Part shown: positions 15,780 through 23,636 of the stretch, in pieces
Layout: each line of letters opens with the position of its first letter
Position numbering within the stretch: the stretch's first letter is position 1
NCBI GenBank assembly: GCA_021324735.1
Contig: JAJPIO010000013.1
Location: forward strand, 1 to 64,000
Direction of reading: 5' to 3'
Source of the DNA: Bacteroidota bacterium
Lineage (GTDB): Bacteria > Bacteroidota > Ignavibacteria > Palsa-1295
Length of the DNA stretch: 64,000 nt
Program-made: the position numbers and the translations under genes
Notes under the pieces: model-generated
Seen by the model: the letters and a program-made list of their open reading frames with translations, nothing else
Told to the model about the DNA's origin: nothing
The model's database searches: none

Positions 15780-17846
15780 CTATCTTTTCACTTCTACCGC
15801 CTCGCATTTCACGTTTCTGTTTTCTCGTATGACACAATAGTAGGTGCCTTGGGATGCTGTGCTTGCATCCCATACGAACGAGCGATCGCCGGAGGAAAGT
15901 ATACCGTTAAACAATCGCGCTACTTCAACACCAAGTTGATTGTAGATCGAGACCTCTGCATTGCCCGATGTGACGCTTGTAACATCGACATGAACGTTCG
16001 TCGTCGCAGGATTGGGATAAATGGTGAGGGATGCTTGTGGCATTGCAGGTCCGCTCAAGACGCGGCCATTAATTATCTCGGACAAGGAGCGGCGCCAAAC
16101 GCCGTTACCAAGTGTGCCGGCAAACAAATATCCGAGTCCGGAAGAGAGCGTTCGAACGTAATTCGTGGTAAGACCAGTATTAACCTGCCGCCAACTTACC
16201 CCATCATCACTGGACATGAGTACACCGTACCCGAACGATGCAGCGAAGAAGTAATTGTTATAATTGATAATATAGTATACGGTAAGATTATTGAAGCCGG
16301 TAAGTATGTTGTTCCAGGTTTTTCCATCGTCGGTCGAACGATACATTCCATTTCCGATGGTACCAACCACCAAAGTATGATTGTGTGCAGCAAACCCATA
16401 CGTGAGAGATAATTTTGTGAGTTGGCGGCTTTGGTACGTCCAGCTATCTCCATTATTGGTAGAGCGATAAATTCTGCCATCGAGCGTGCCGGCATACAGG
16501 TCAGTGCCATTGCCGGTTAAACCAAAGACAGACCCGCTATCGATACCACGCGTTATCGGAGTCCAGGTATCGCCATTATCGGTGGATCGGAATTCACCAT
16601 CACCACCAATGAATAAAGCGCCATTAGCAGCGGTCATAACATTGATGATGCGACCTGAAAGCATCGGATCGAGCGTAGTCCACGTACGGCCTGCATCATG
16701 GGAGCGATAGACAGCATCCGCTGCTGCAAATAAATACCCATTACTTGCGGCAACATTGACGACCGACATTTGAGCGGGAAGCCCGTTGGTGATCGGCAAC
16801 CAATGTCCACCGGTGCCGGTCGTTTGAGCAAGGCCATCTCCCCAGAGCCCCGCAAGAACTCCATCTTCGGAAACGGCGAGCGATGAGACGGATTCTGCGG
16901 TGAGTCCGCTATCAGATGCATTCCACGTTGCACCGGAATCGGTCGAAAGGAATAGCCCCTTGTGGCTACCTGCGATAACGGTCGGTCCAGTAACAGTGAG
17001 TGTCAGCGCGGAGGAATCACCATGCCAGGAATTGACTGCTACCCACGATGCACCAGCATCAGAAGAACGATACACGCCTTCGCCATTGTCGGCGATCAGG
17101 TACAAGCCAATGGCAGCGGCCGCTCGAACATTACTATGACCGACAGCCGTATCGACCATAGTCCAAGTGTTACCACTATCGTTGGAGCGATAAACTCCAG
17201 CAGAATAAGTGAACGCATACACACGATCGCCGTCTTGTAATAGCGAAGCGATCGAATTCGCAGGTATCGTAGCCGGAAGCGTCCAGGTTGCACCATCGTT
17301 TGCCGTTCGTGCAAGACCGCTTATTGTACCGGCCAGCACCACATTCCCCATTGTGATGAGCGTCGAGGGCTCTGCCGGCAACCCCGAGTTAGCACTTTTC
17401 CATGTTGCGCCATCATCCGTCGATCGGAACACTCCTCGTCCGTTAGCGACGGTGAAGATGGCATTTGGCGTTACCGTGAGCGCATTAAGGATCAAGTAAC
17501 TGCCGATCTTGAGTCCGCTATCGATCTCCTTCCAGGTTGCACCATTATCCTTTGAAGAAAAGAGGCCTTCGCCGGCTGCCGCAAGCACCTCCCCGGAGCG
17601 CGCCGCAAGAAGTTTAACGGAAGACATTGCACTCGGGCATGCCGACCACGACCGGCCGTTATCCGTCGATTTGTAAACGCCTCCGGCCGATGTGCCGATG
17701 AATAGGTTGCCTTCGGCAGCGATCGAGCATTGGACGCTACCGCCAAGCGGTCCGCCTGTCGAAACCCATTGGGCTCGCGGGGATCCATAGCTACACAGAA
17801 TCGCGACGATGACGATCATGACCTGCGGGACACGTTTTGTTTTCAT
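15780..17846 (-). CDS. Secreted Asp-box (sortilin/YCF48-like) repeat protein with T9SS sorting domain
   Basis: 688 residues from the ATG at 17846. The longer 17897 start lies upstream of the likely transcription start given by the promoter at 17876-17910 and is rejected. A signal peptide (VMIVIVAILCSYGSPRAQ) precedes 13 or so Asp-box units of the form STDNGATWK / SNDSGNTWT, each a beta-propeller blade hairpin. Two seven-bladed propellers would fit. The last ~85 residues are a type IX secretion C-terminal domain: SLTIYPNPATTNVHVDV, then VSIYNQLGVEVARLF, ending in VEVKR. Such proteins are exported through the outer membrane and attached to the surface. The ligand or substrate is unknown. A second protein of this class is cut by the right edge of the window. 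Confidence 0.88.
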   Translation of the reverse strand: MKTKRVPQVMIVIVAILCSYGSPRAQWVSTGGPLGGSVQCSIAAEGNLFIGTSAGGVYKSTDNGRSWSACPSAMSSVKLLAARSGEVLAAAGEGLFSSKDNGATWKEIDSGLKIGSYLILNALTVTPNAIFTVANGRGVFRSTDDGATWKSANSGLPAEPSTLITMGNVVLAGTISGLARTANDGATWTLPATIPANSIASLLQDGDRVYAFTYSAGVYRSNDSGNTWTMVDTAVGHSNVRAAAAIGLYLIADNGEGVYRSSDAGASWVAVNSWHGDSSALTLTVTGPTVIAGSHKGLFLSTDSGATWNASDSGLTAESVSSLAVSEDGVLAGLWGDGLAQTTGTGGHWLPITNGLPAQMSVVNVAASNGYLFAAADAVYRSHDAGRTWTTLDPMLSGRIINVMTAANGALFIGGDGEFRSTDNGDTWTPITRGIDSGSVFGLTGNGTDLYAGTLDGRIYRSTNNGDSWTYQSRQLTKLSLTYGFAAHNHTLVVGTIGNGMYRSTDDGKTWNNILTGFNNLTVYYIINYNNYFFAASFGYGVLMSSDDGVSWRQVNTGLTTNYVRTLSSGLGYLFAGTLGNGVWRRSLSEIINGRVLSGPAMPQASLTIYPNPATTNVHVDVTSVTSGNAEVSIYNQLGVEVARLFNGILSSGDRSFVWDASTASQGTYYCVIRENRNVKCEAVEVKR

Positions 17847-17875
17847 AACCGTGAATGAGAGGATAAATACTGCCC

Positions 17876-17910
17876 CAAATATAATACACGATTTCAAAAA
17901 TGATTCAAAC
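17876..17910 (-). promoter_or_regulatory. Bacteroidota-type promoter of the Asp-box protein gene
   Basis: On the minus strand GTTTG (17910-17906) is followed after 22 bases by TATATTTG (17883-17876), matching the TTTG ... TAnnTTTG promoter of Bacteroidota. The predicted start of transcription near 17869 lies about 23 bases before the chosen ATG at 17846. Confidence 0.65.
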
Positions 17911-17911
17911 G

Positions 17912-17942
17912 AAAAAGGACGTGCCGAAACACGTCCTTTTTT
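17912..17942 (-). terminator. Strong intrinsic terminator upstream of the Asp-box gene
   Basis: AAAAAGGACGTG and CACGTCCTTTTTT form a 10-12-bp stem with loop CCGAAA and T runs on both strands. No recognised gene reads into it. On the minus strand it would end a transcript coming from 17.95-18.6 kb, just before the next promoter. This supports a transcribed element in that stretch. Confidence 0.85.
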
Positions 17943-18039
17943 CGCAAAGCTCTTTGTTCCAACGCCGTTTTTTTCCCAAGCTAATTTTCCGGAGGGTGTA
18001 ACAAAATTCGGTGAGGCGAATTATTAGATGCTCGCTGGC

Positions 18040-18260
18040 AATGCGGCAAAACCGCAGGCCATTTATCAATCACTAACCTCAAGTCTATTCCGCTACGGAA
18101 CAATGATTTGTGTACTGCAAAATAGCAACGAATTTACGGGCTTTCTAGCCCCGGGCGGTAAGCCGCGAACGACGAAGGATGGTCGCACATCCCCGGTCGT
18201 CCGTGCTTACGACGCCCTTTCGGTGCTATCGGACGATCGAACGTCGATCACGGACGACCG
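18040..18260 (-). other. Structured non-coding stretch, candidate ncRNA of unknown type
   Basis: The 775-bp gap between the Asp-box gene and the methyltransferase has no convincing gene in its left half but is rich in hairpins. CGGTCGTCCGTG (18194-18205) pairs perfectly with CACGGACGACCG (18249-18260) around a 43-base loop. Smaller stems are GGGCTttctAGCCC, GCGGtaagCCGC and TGCGGcaaaACCGCA. On the minus strand these precede the strong terminator at 17912-17942. The order is consistent with a ~350-nt structured transcript. I compared it by eye with RNase P RNA, tmRNA, SRP RNA and common riboswitch cores and saw no match. The ORF 18028-18285 (+) runs through it and is probably chance. Confidence 0.4.
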
Positions 18261-18357
18261 ATCTTCCCAGGACGATCAGGCATAAGCGCCTCGATAAAAG
18301 TCCAACGCAGAGCCAACAACACAATCATTTTTCACCTGAGTTAAGCGGAATAGAACC

Positions 18358-18558
18358 ATGCATTTTCATCACAGCGCTGCGCATCGTGCGCGGCATTCTC
18401 ATTCTCGGTATTCGAGCGAATATCCTGCACTCTTTGGTGCAGTACAGAACCAGGCGTACGAACCGCAAGCAGTCGAACAGTTCGAGCCACATCGAAGTGA
18501 ACTCGTGCGCCGTATCGTGCGAGCGATCCGGCACAGACTGAGAAAAAACGCGCGTTAA
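18358..18558 (+). CDS. Possible small basic protein (66 residues), doubtful
   Basis: A 66-codon frame ending in a strongly basic amphipathic stretch (RSELVRRIVRAIRHRLRKN). The N-terminus is His-rich (MHFHHSAAHRARHSHSR). There is no clear ribosome site, and three other overlapping ORFs cover the same bases on both strands, so chance is quite possible. Listed because it lies in an otherwise empty stretch and because the basic helix looks non-random. Confidence 0.25.
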   Translation: MHFHHSAAHRARHSHSRYSSEYPALFGAVQNQAYEPQAVEQFEPHRSELVRRIVRAIRHRLRKNAR

Positions 18559-18621
18559 CGTTGCAGTGCGGCATTTTAGATATTGTCGCACTTCCTTTTC
18601 TTCAACTTTTGTTTATACGAT

Positions 18622-19248
18622 ATGGCTAAAACCGTTCGCATTCCCGATCGCACACGTTTTGAAACTGCGTATGAAGGTGGCAATCAGCCGCCGTGGAATA
18701 TTCCTCATCCGCAAAAGCAACTGGTGGAAGTTGCAGACCGCATTAGTGGCACTCTGCTAGACTCCGGTTGTGGCACTGGCGAGAATGCCCTCTTCTTTGC
18801 ATCGCGCGGTGTGAAGGTCACGGGCATTGATTTTATCGCAGAAGCGGTCGAGCAAGCAAAACGCAAGGCGAAGGAGCGCGGCATCGATGTGGAATTCCTC
18901 GTTAAGGATGCGCTTACATTATCAGGCTGGGATCGGCAATTCGATAACATTATCGATAGCGGCGTCTTTCACGTCTTTAGCGATGAAGATCGCGCGCGGT
19001 ATGTCGAAGGACTCGCGCACGTCCTGAAATCTGGCGGTCACTATTATATGATCGTCTTCAGCGATGCAGAGCCTGGCACCCACGGCCCTCGCCGAATATC
19101 GAAGCAGGAGATCCTCAATGCGTTTACGAATGGCTGGACCATAGAATCGCTTGTGCCATCACGGTATGAAGTGCGAAAGGAAGCACAAGGCGAAGTGTTT
19201 AGTGAGGGCGGAGCGAAGGCATGGTTGGCGGTGATCCGAAAGAACTAA
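18622..19248 (+). CDS. Class I SAM-dependent methyltransferase
   Basis: 208 residues from the ATG at 18622 (MAKTVRIPDRTRFE). The track start 39 bases upstream is TTT-rich and unlikely. Motif I is LLDSGCGTGENALFFASRG at about 45-63, then VTGIDFIAEAVEQAK with the acidic Asp of motif II, FDNIIDSGVFHVF as motif IV and VLKSGGHYYMIVFSD as motif VI. It is closest to the thiopurine/tellurite (TPMT/TehB)-like small-molecule methyltransferases, judged by WNIPHPQKQL near the N-terminus. The substrate is unknown. It converges on the GIY-YIG gene with a 4-bp overlap of stop regions. Confidence 0.9.
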   Translation: MAKTVRIPDRTRFETAYEGGNQPPWNIPHPQKQLVEVADRISGTLLDSGCGTGENALFFASRGVKVTGIDFIAEAVEQAKRKAKERGIDVEFLVKDALTLSGWDRQFDNIIDSGVFHVFSDEDRARYVEGLAHVLKSGGHYYMIVFSDAEPGTHGPRRISKQEILNAFTNGWTIESLVPSRYEVRKEAQGEVFSEGGAKAWLAVIRKN

Positions 19249-19589
19249 TTATATCCTTTTTCTCCGTAGGGCTGCAGGTCCTCCAACGTGAGTGCTTCAA
19301 GGCCGCTTAGTTCTGAGCGAATGTCAGTGGTTGAGTTATCGTCGAGCTTCAGCACGTGTAGTATCTGGAAATCGAATGCCTCAGCGCCGAGCGATTTCCA
19401 ATCGTGTTGGAGTCCTGCGTTCGGATAGTTACCGGAGTCGAGTCGAAAGCGGATGGAATTCCAGATCGTATCCAGCGCTGTGGATGAGCCGACGAATATT
19501 TTTCCATTCGCCTTATTTTTTATTTGAAATACCCCGACGTGCGGCGTGCGCTGTTTGTACTCCCGAGTAAGCTCTTTTCGTGTTTTCAT
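19245..19589 (-). CDS. GIY-YIG-fold family protein
   Basis: A 114-residue single-domain protein. The segment GVFQIKNKANGKIFVGSS replaces GIY ... YIG with GVF ... FVG, so the two tyrosines are lost or changed to phenylalanine. The domain continues with IWNSIRFRLDSGNYPNAGLQHDWKSLGAEAFDFQIL, where the conserved Arg of the family is in IRFRLD, and a Glu appears in the C-terminal SELSGLEALTLEDLQPYGEKGYN. Stand-alone proteins of this kind, beginning MKTRKELxxEYKQ, are common in Bacteroidota and Firmicutes. Nuclease activity is doubtful with this core. The ATG at 19589 is well placed. Confidence 0.8.
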   Translation of the reverse strand: MKTRKELTREYKQRTPHVGVFQIKNKANGKIFVGSSTALDTIWNSIRFRLDSGNYPNAGLQHDWKSLGAEAFDFQILHVLKLDDNSTTDIRSELSGLEALTLEDLQPYGEKGYN

Positions 19590-19690
19590 TGCTATTTTGT
19601 AACACTCCTCGTTCCAAAAAAAGTAATGAAGGGTCGCTCTCTGGCCTGCTATTGGTCTGGTTAATAATTTGCAGACTGTATTGAAAGAAG

Positions 19691-19719
19691 GCGCGCCATT
19701 TTGCCGCGCTCTTTTTTTG
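19691..19719 (+). terminator. Orphan plus-strand terminator before the AsmA-like gene
   Basis: GCGCG, nine bases, CGCGC followed by TCTTTTTTT is a good intrinsic terminator for the plus strand. No plus-strand gene lies between the GIY-YIG start (19589) and this site. It may attenuate transcription into the gene at 19779 or end a small RNA of about 100 nt. Confidence 0.55.
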
Positions 19720-19778
19720 CCGCTCTCTTTAAGCTGTTGAGGGTCGGTGTTCGGTCGATCTACTCATCCATATAAACC

Positions 19779-22700
19779 GTGAGGCTGGGGACACGTCGTG
19801 CATTACTTATTTCGGTGGCCGCTCTCCTTGTTGTGATCGCGGCGGCGTGGATCGTTGCGACCTATTATTTCGATTCGTTCTTTAGCCGCATCGCCGAGCG
19901 CAAGATCGTAGCGGCCGTCGAGTCTGCTTCTCAAGGCAAATATCAACTGAGTTTTCGGACGTTTGCCTACTCCCATGGTGAAGTGCTTGCAAAAGGAGTA
20001 GACTTCAGGCGCATAGGCTATACAAAAAATGATCGGGGCGTTACCGTCCGGCGAATCTATTTGGATTCACTCCGAATTACTGGCGTTAACTGGATCAATA
20101 TACTTTTGGGAAGGCCGATCTCTCTGGATGAATTCGATGCTCACGGTCCACGCCTGGTTTTATCGGATATTGAATCGGAGCACGAACATCTTAAATTACT
20201 GCCGGATACCGTTCATCAAAAACGCTCGAACACGTTCTCGATCGCTTTCGAAACGGTCCGACTTCCGAACGCAGGAATTTACGGGCCGTATCCATCCAGC
20301 GATCATCCGGCGGGTCTCCTCTCCGTAACGATCGCCGGATTTCACTATCCTGACAAGTCGGGTACTATACTTCCATTTTATTCCAGGCGGATAGAACTGT
20401 CATCGCCATATCTCGAATATGCTGATTCTGACGCATCCCATGCGTGGCGTGTGCGTGGCCTTGCAATGTCGAGCAGTGACTCGCTGTTCCGTCTCGCAAG
20501 TCTCCGGTATACAGGAAAGAATGCATCCGGCAGCGATCCACTTGCGTTTCAAGCTGGCAATATTAGGGCAACCGGCGTTAATTATTCACGATTGCTCGGC
20601 GGTAGCGGTGTGTCGTTGCGTGATCTAACAATCAATTCACCCGCTATTGATATTCGCTCATCGGGGAAACAACGAGACACTTCAAAACACCGCTTCTCAC
20701 AGAGATATCTGGTAAAAGAAATCCCTATACCCGTACGAGCGAAGCACATTTCGATCGAAAATGGCAGCATTCAACTGCACGAAGCAACCTCATTACTTGC
20801 TGCCGAACATGTAACGATACAGAGTACTAATTTCAATATCAGACCACGGGAAGATTCTTCGCAGCCGCTCTTCTCTAAAGACGTTGAAATCCTGGCACCC
20901 AACGTTCGATACAGCAATAAAAAAAATATTCTCCTGCTTAAAGGAGTCCGAGGGGATGTAGCCAATTCATTGCTAACGGCAAATGAAGTATCCTCCTCGG
21001 AGGGAGGCTCGCACTATCATATAAACAACGCTCGGGCTGAAGGCATAAACTTCCCGGCATTAGTAAACGGAAAAGCTATTGCGCTCAACCTGCTCGAGGC
21101 GAAGGGATGGGTGGTCGATGGTTCGAACGGTCGGAAGACGAGCACCAGTCCAAGTGATAGGCACGGACACAAGCCTTTTTCCCAGGAAGAGATAGCGCAT
21201 TCTGTCTCCATTCCGATCGAGATCAAGCGGATCTCGTTACCGAATGGGCGTGTGCGCCTGTATGGGAATACACCGATCGACACGCATAACATTAATGTGC
21301 AAGCCTTTGAATTTCATCTCGATCCCAAGGCCCGTTCCTTCGATCCGCTTTTTTCACGGGATGTGACCGTCGAGGTCCCTCGGTTCAATTACAACGATCG
21401 CGGCGAACACCTTGCGGTAAGCGGAGTTCGTGCAAGCACGAGAAGTGGCTCTATCGTTGCGCACACTATAGATTATCCTAATAACGGCACTGAGTATAGC
21501 ATGAACGACCTGCGAGCTGCAGGCATCGATGTTATGAAGCTCCTGAACGGCAACGGTATTTATTTGCACACGCTCGGGTCATCCGGATGGTCGATCGTGC
21601 GAACCGCAAAGATCAATGCAGCTTCGGAAAGCGATCCAAATACCTCGCAAAGGAGGCAGCCGCTCCTTACACTTCCCATCGTTGTAAACGATCTTTCTTT
21701 CCCCGTCGGCACGATACGAATGATAGGACTCGACTCTGCTGGTAAACCCGCCTCACGGTTTCTGGTCCGGGATATTTCTTTCCATGGTACGGACATTCGC
21801 TACGATCCCAAGAAAGCATCATCGCGGCTAACGTTCGGTCAAGCATTATTCGGGACTCCGAGCATGACCTACGATGACAGCTCCGGATTCTACCGATTCG
21901 AAGTGCTCAATTTGCACGGTAATTTGCACGACGCCTTTGTCACGGCAGATACGCTGGGGTATATTCCGAAATATCCGACGGACCAGTGGGCGGCATTACA
22001 CCAGTATGCGACGGGTCGAAAAGATTTTCAATGTTTTGGCTTACGGGCTTCTGGTGTCGATGCAAGCGGCTTGCTCGATGGGAAAGGGATCGAAATCCAA
22101 AATATGTCATCGACAGGATGGTTGTTCGATTATTATAAAGACGAGCATAAGCCCGGCGATAAACGACCGATCGCTGCACACTTACTCAATGATTTTGCAC
22201 GCTCCGTAAAATTTCCGCTTACGGTCCATAGTATCGAACTTGATAGCGGATATATCTTATTTCGCGAACTCGCTGCACAGGCCCACAAGCCTGGTATTAT
22301 GACGTTCGATCGTCTTAATTTAAAACTGCATTCGTTTTCGACCGACCATACGAATGCTCTTTATTCGCAACCTACGCAATTCGATTTCAGCGGTATTTAT
22401 ATGGGCGAATCGCAGTTCGCCATTGCAGCCGAATACCCATTGCAAGACTCCGAGTTCAATATGACACTTCATGGGGTGGTCGGCCCGTTCGATGCAACTC
22501 GGCTCAACTCCTTTCTTCCGATGCACGAACGGAAAAAACTCCTAAGCGGACAATTCGACAGCGCGTCGTTAGCGATAGCGATCGTTAATGGCAATGCGAC
22601 GACGACCTTGACCCCTCTCTATCACGACCTCAAGATCAAGGTGATGCCGCCGAACCCGGAAGATAAGCCCGATATCGAAGAGGATGTTAAGACCTTTATT

Positions 22701-22859
22701 ACCAATGCGTTTATTATTCGCAAGAATAATCCGGAAAAAGGCGAGAAACCAGTTACCGCCGTTACAACACGCGCCCGTAAGGAGGAGGAGCAATTGATCC
22801 AGTTTATATGGTTTGCAATCCGCCAGGCGCTTGGGAAGGTCGTCGGCGGTTTTAGTTAA
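19779..22859 (+). CDS. Large AsmA/DUF748-like envelope protein with internal repeats
   Basis: 1026 residues beginning at GTG. An N-terminal membrane anchor (ALLISVAALLVVIAAAWIVATYYF) is followed by an entirely beta-rich periplasmic chain. Five repeats of roughly 160-190 residues can be followed by two markers. One is V/I-[ND]-x-x-x-LL-x-G-x-x-[IV] (VNWINILLGRPISL, VNYSRLLGGSGVSL, INFPALVNGKAIAL, IDVMKLLNGNGIYL, VDASGLLDGKGIEI). The other is P-[IL]-x-[IV]-x-x-[IL] before a short strand (IPIEIKRISLPNGRVRLYG, LPIVVNDLSFPVGTIRMIG). The C-terminal ~150 residues resemble the end of AsmA/DUF748 proteins (LNGQFDSASLAIAI-type, then KTFITNAFIIR). Members of this superfamily form long grooved bridges for lipid transport between membranes. 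That role is inference here. Followed by the TauE/SafE gene after 44 bp. Confidence 0.8.
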   Translation: MRLGTRRALLISVAALLVVIAAAWIVATYYFDSFFSRIAERKIVAAVESASQGKYQLSFRTFAYSHGEVLAKGVDFRRIGYTKNDRGVTVRRIYLDSLRITGVNWINILLGRPISLDEFDAHGPRLVLSDIESEHEHLKLLPDTVHQKRSNTFSIAFETVRLPNAGIYGPYPSSDHPAGLLSVTIAGFHYPDKSGTILPFYSRRIELSSPYLEYADSDASHAWRVRGLAMSSSDSLFRLASLRYTGKNASGSDPLAFQAGNIRATGVNYSRLLGGSGVSLRDLTINSPAIDIRSSGKQRDTSKHRFSQRYLVKEIPIPVRAKHISIENGSIQLHEATSLLAAEHVTIQSTNFNIRPREDSSQPLFSKDVEILAPNVRYSNKKNILLLKGVRGDVANSLLTANEVSSSEGGSHYHINNARAEGINFPALVNGKAIALNLLEAKGWVVDGSNGRKTSTSPSDRHGHKPFSQEEIAHSVSIPIEIKRISLPNGRVRLYGNTPIDTHNINVQAFEFHLDPKARSFDPLFSRDVTVEVPRFNYNDRGEHLAVSGVRASTRSGSIVAHTIDYPNNGTEYSMNDLRAAGIDVMKLLNGNGIYLHTLGSSGWSIVRTAKINAASESDPNTSQRRQPLLTLPIVVNDLSFPVGTIRMIGLDSAGKPASRFLVRDISFHGTDIRYDPKKASSRLTFGQALFGTPSMTYDDSSGFYRFEVLNLHGNLHDAFVTADTLGYIPKYPTDQWAALHQYATGRKDFQCFGLRASGVDASGLLDGKGIEIQNMSSTGWLFDYYKDEHKPGDKRPIAAHLLNDFARSVKFPLTVHSIELDSGYILFRELAAQAHKPGIMTFDRLNLKLHSFSTDHTNALYSQPTQFDFSGIYMGESQFAIAAEYPLQDSEFNMTLHGVVGPFDATRLNSFLPMHERKKLLSGQFDSASLAIAIVNGNATTTLTPLYHDLKIKVMPPNPEDKPDIEEDVKTFITNAFIIRKNNPEKGEKPVTAVTTRARKEEEQLIQFIWFAIRQALGKVVGGFS

Positions 22860-22903
22860 ATAGTATAGTATTACTTTCTCGCCATCGTTCTTCAGCTCTC
22901 TCC

Positions 22904-23632
22904 ATGTTATTTCAGTCCATCTTCGGAATTGCGTCGATAATTGGCGGTGCCATTGCCTCCGTTACCGGTTTTGGAATTGGCAGCATCCTTACTCCTACTC
23001 TCGCCGCTCAATTTGGTACCAAGTTGGCCGTTGCAGCGGTTTCGATCCCACACGCCGTCGGTACTGTCACACGGTTCGCGCTAATTTGGCGCAGTGTCGA
23101 TAAGCGCGTTCTTATTCGCTTCGGCATTGCAAGCGCACTCGGCGGACTTGCCGGCGCCCTGTTGCACACGGTCTTTACCAGTATTGTGCTGAATTATATA
23201 CTCGGCGTTTTACTCCTCTTTGCAGGAGTATTGAACATGTTCGGGCTCGCTTCTACGATGAGGTTTGGCCGCAGCGTTGCATGGTTCGCAGGGCTTACTT
23301 CGGGAGTGTTTGGCGGTCTGGTCGGCAACCAGGGAGGGATACGCTCGGCAGCCTTATTAGGCTTCGAACTCGACAAACAAGCATTCGTCGCGACCGGTAC
23401 CGCGATCGGTATCGTCGTAGACCTGGCGCGGATGCCGGTATACATCGCAGCCGAATCGCATCAATTGGTGGATCTCTGGCCGTACCTTCTTATCGGTACC
23501 GTCGGAGTTCTTATCGGCACCTTCCTGGGTAAAACGATCCTTACCAAAATTCCTGAAAATATTTTTCGACGGGTGGTCGGGACGATCGTTTTTTTATTAG
23601 GGATTGCTCTTATTGTTTATCCGAACCCATGA
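22904..23632 (+). CDS. TauE/SafE-family membrane permease
   Basis: 242 residues with about seven or eight membrane helices. The N-terminal IASIIGGAIASVTGFGIGSILTPTLAAQFG and the repeated middle segment GLTSGVFGGLVGNQGGIRSAALLGF are the two family repeats containing the G-x-G-x-G patterns. Members export sulfite, sulfoacetate or other small anions. The substrate cannot be told from sequence. It starts 44 bp after the AsmA-like gene and is probably in the same transcript. It converges on the YHYH gene with a 4-bp gap. Confidence 0.9.
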   Translation: MLFQSIFGIASIIGGAIASVTGFGIGSILTPTLAAQFGTKLAVAAVSIPHAVGTVTRFALIWRSVDKRVLIRFGIASALGGLAGALLHTVFTSIVLNYILGVLLLFAGVLNMFGLASTMRFGRSVAWFAGLTSGVFGGLVGNQGGIRSAALLGFELDKQAFVATGTAIGIVVDLARMPVYIAAESHQLVDLWPYLLIGTVGVLIGTFLGKTILTKIPENIFRRVVGTIVFLLGIALIVYPNP

Positions 23633-23636
23633 TCGT

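Noticed and set aside
18028-18285. 85-residue plus-strand ORF in the gap before the methyltransferase
   Set aside because: It runs through a hairpin-rich stretch; the translation is low-complexity (TKDGRTSP, DDRTSITDDRSSQDDQ) and follows the inverted repeat, so structure explains it better than coding.
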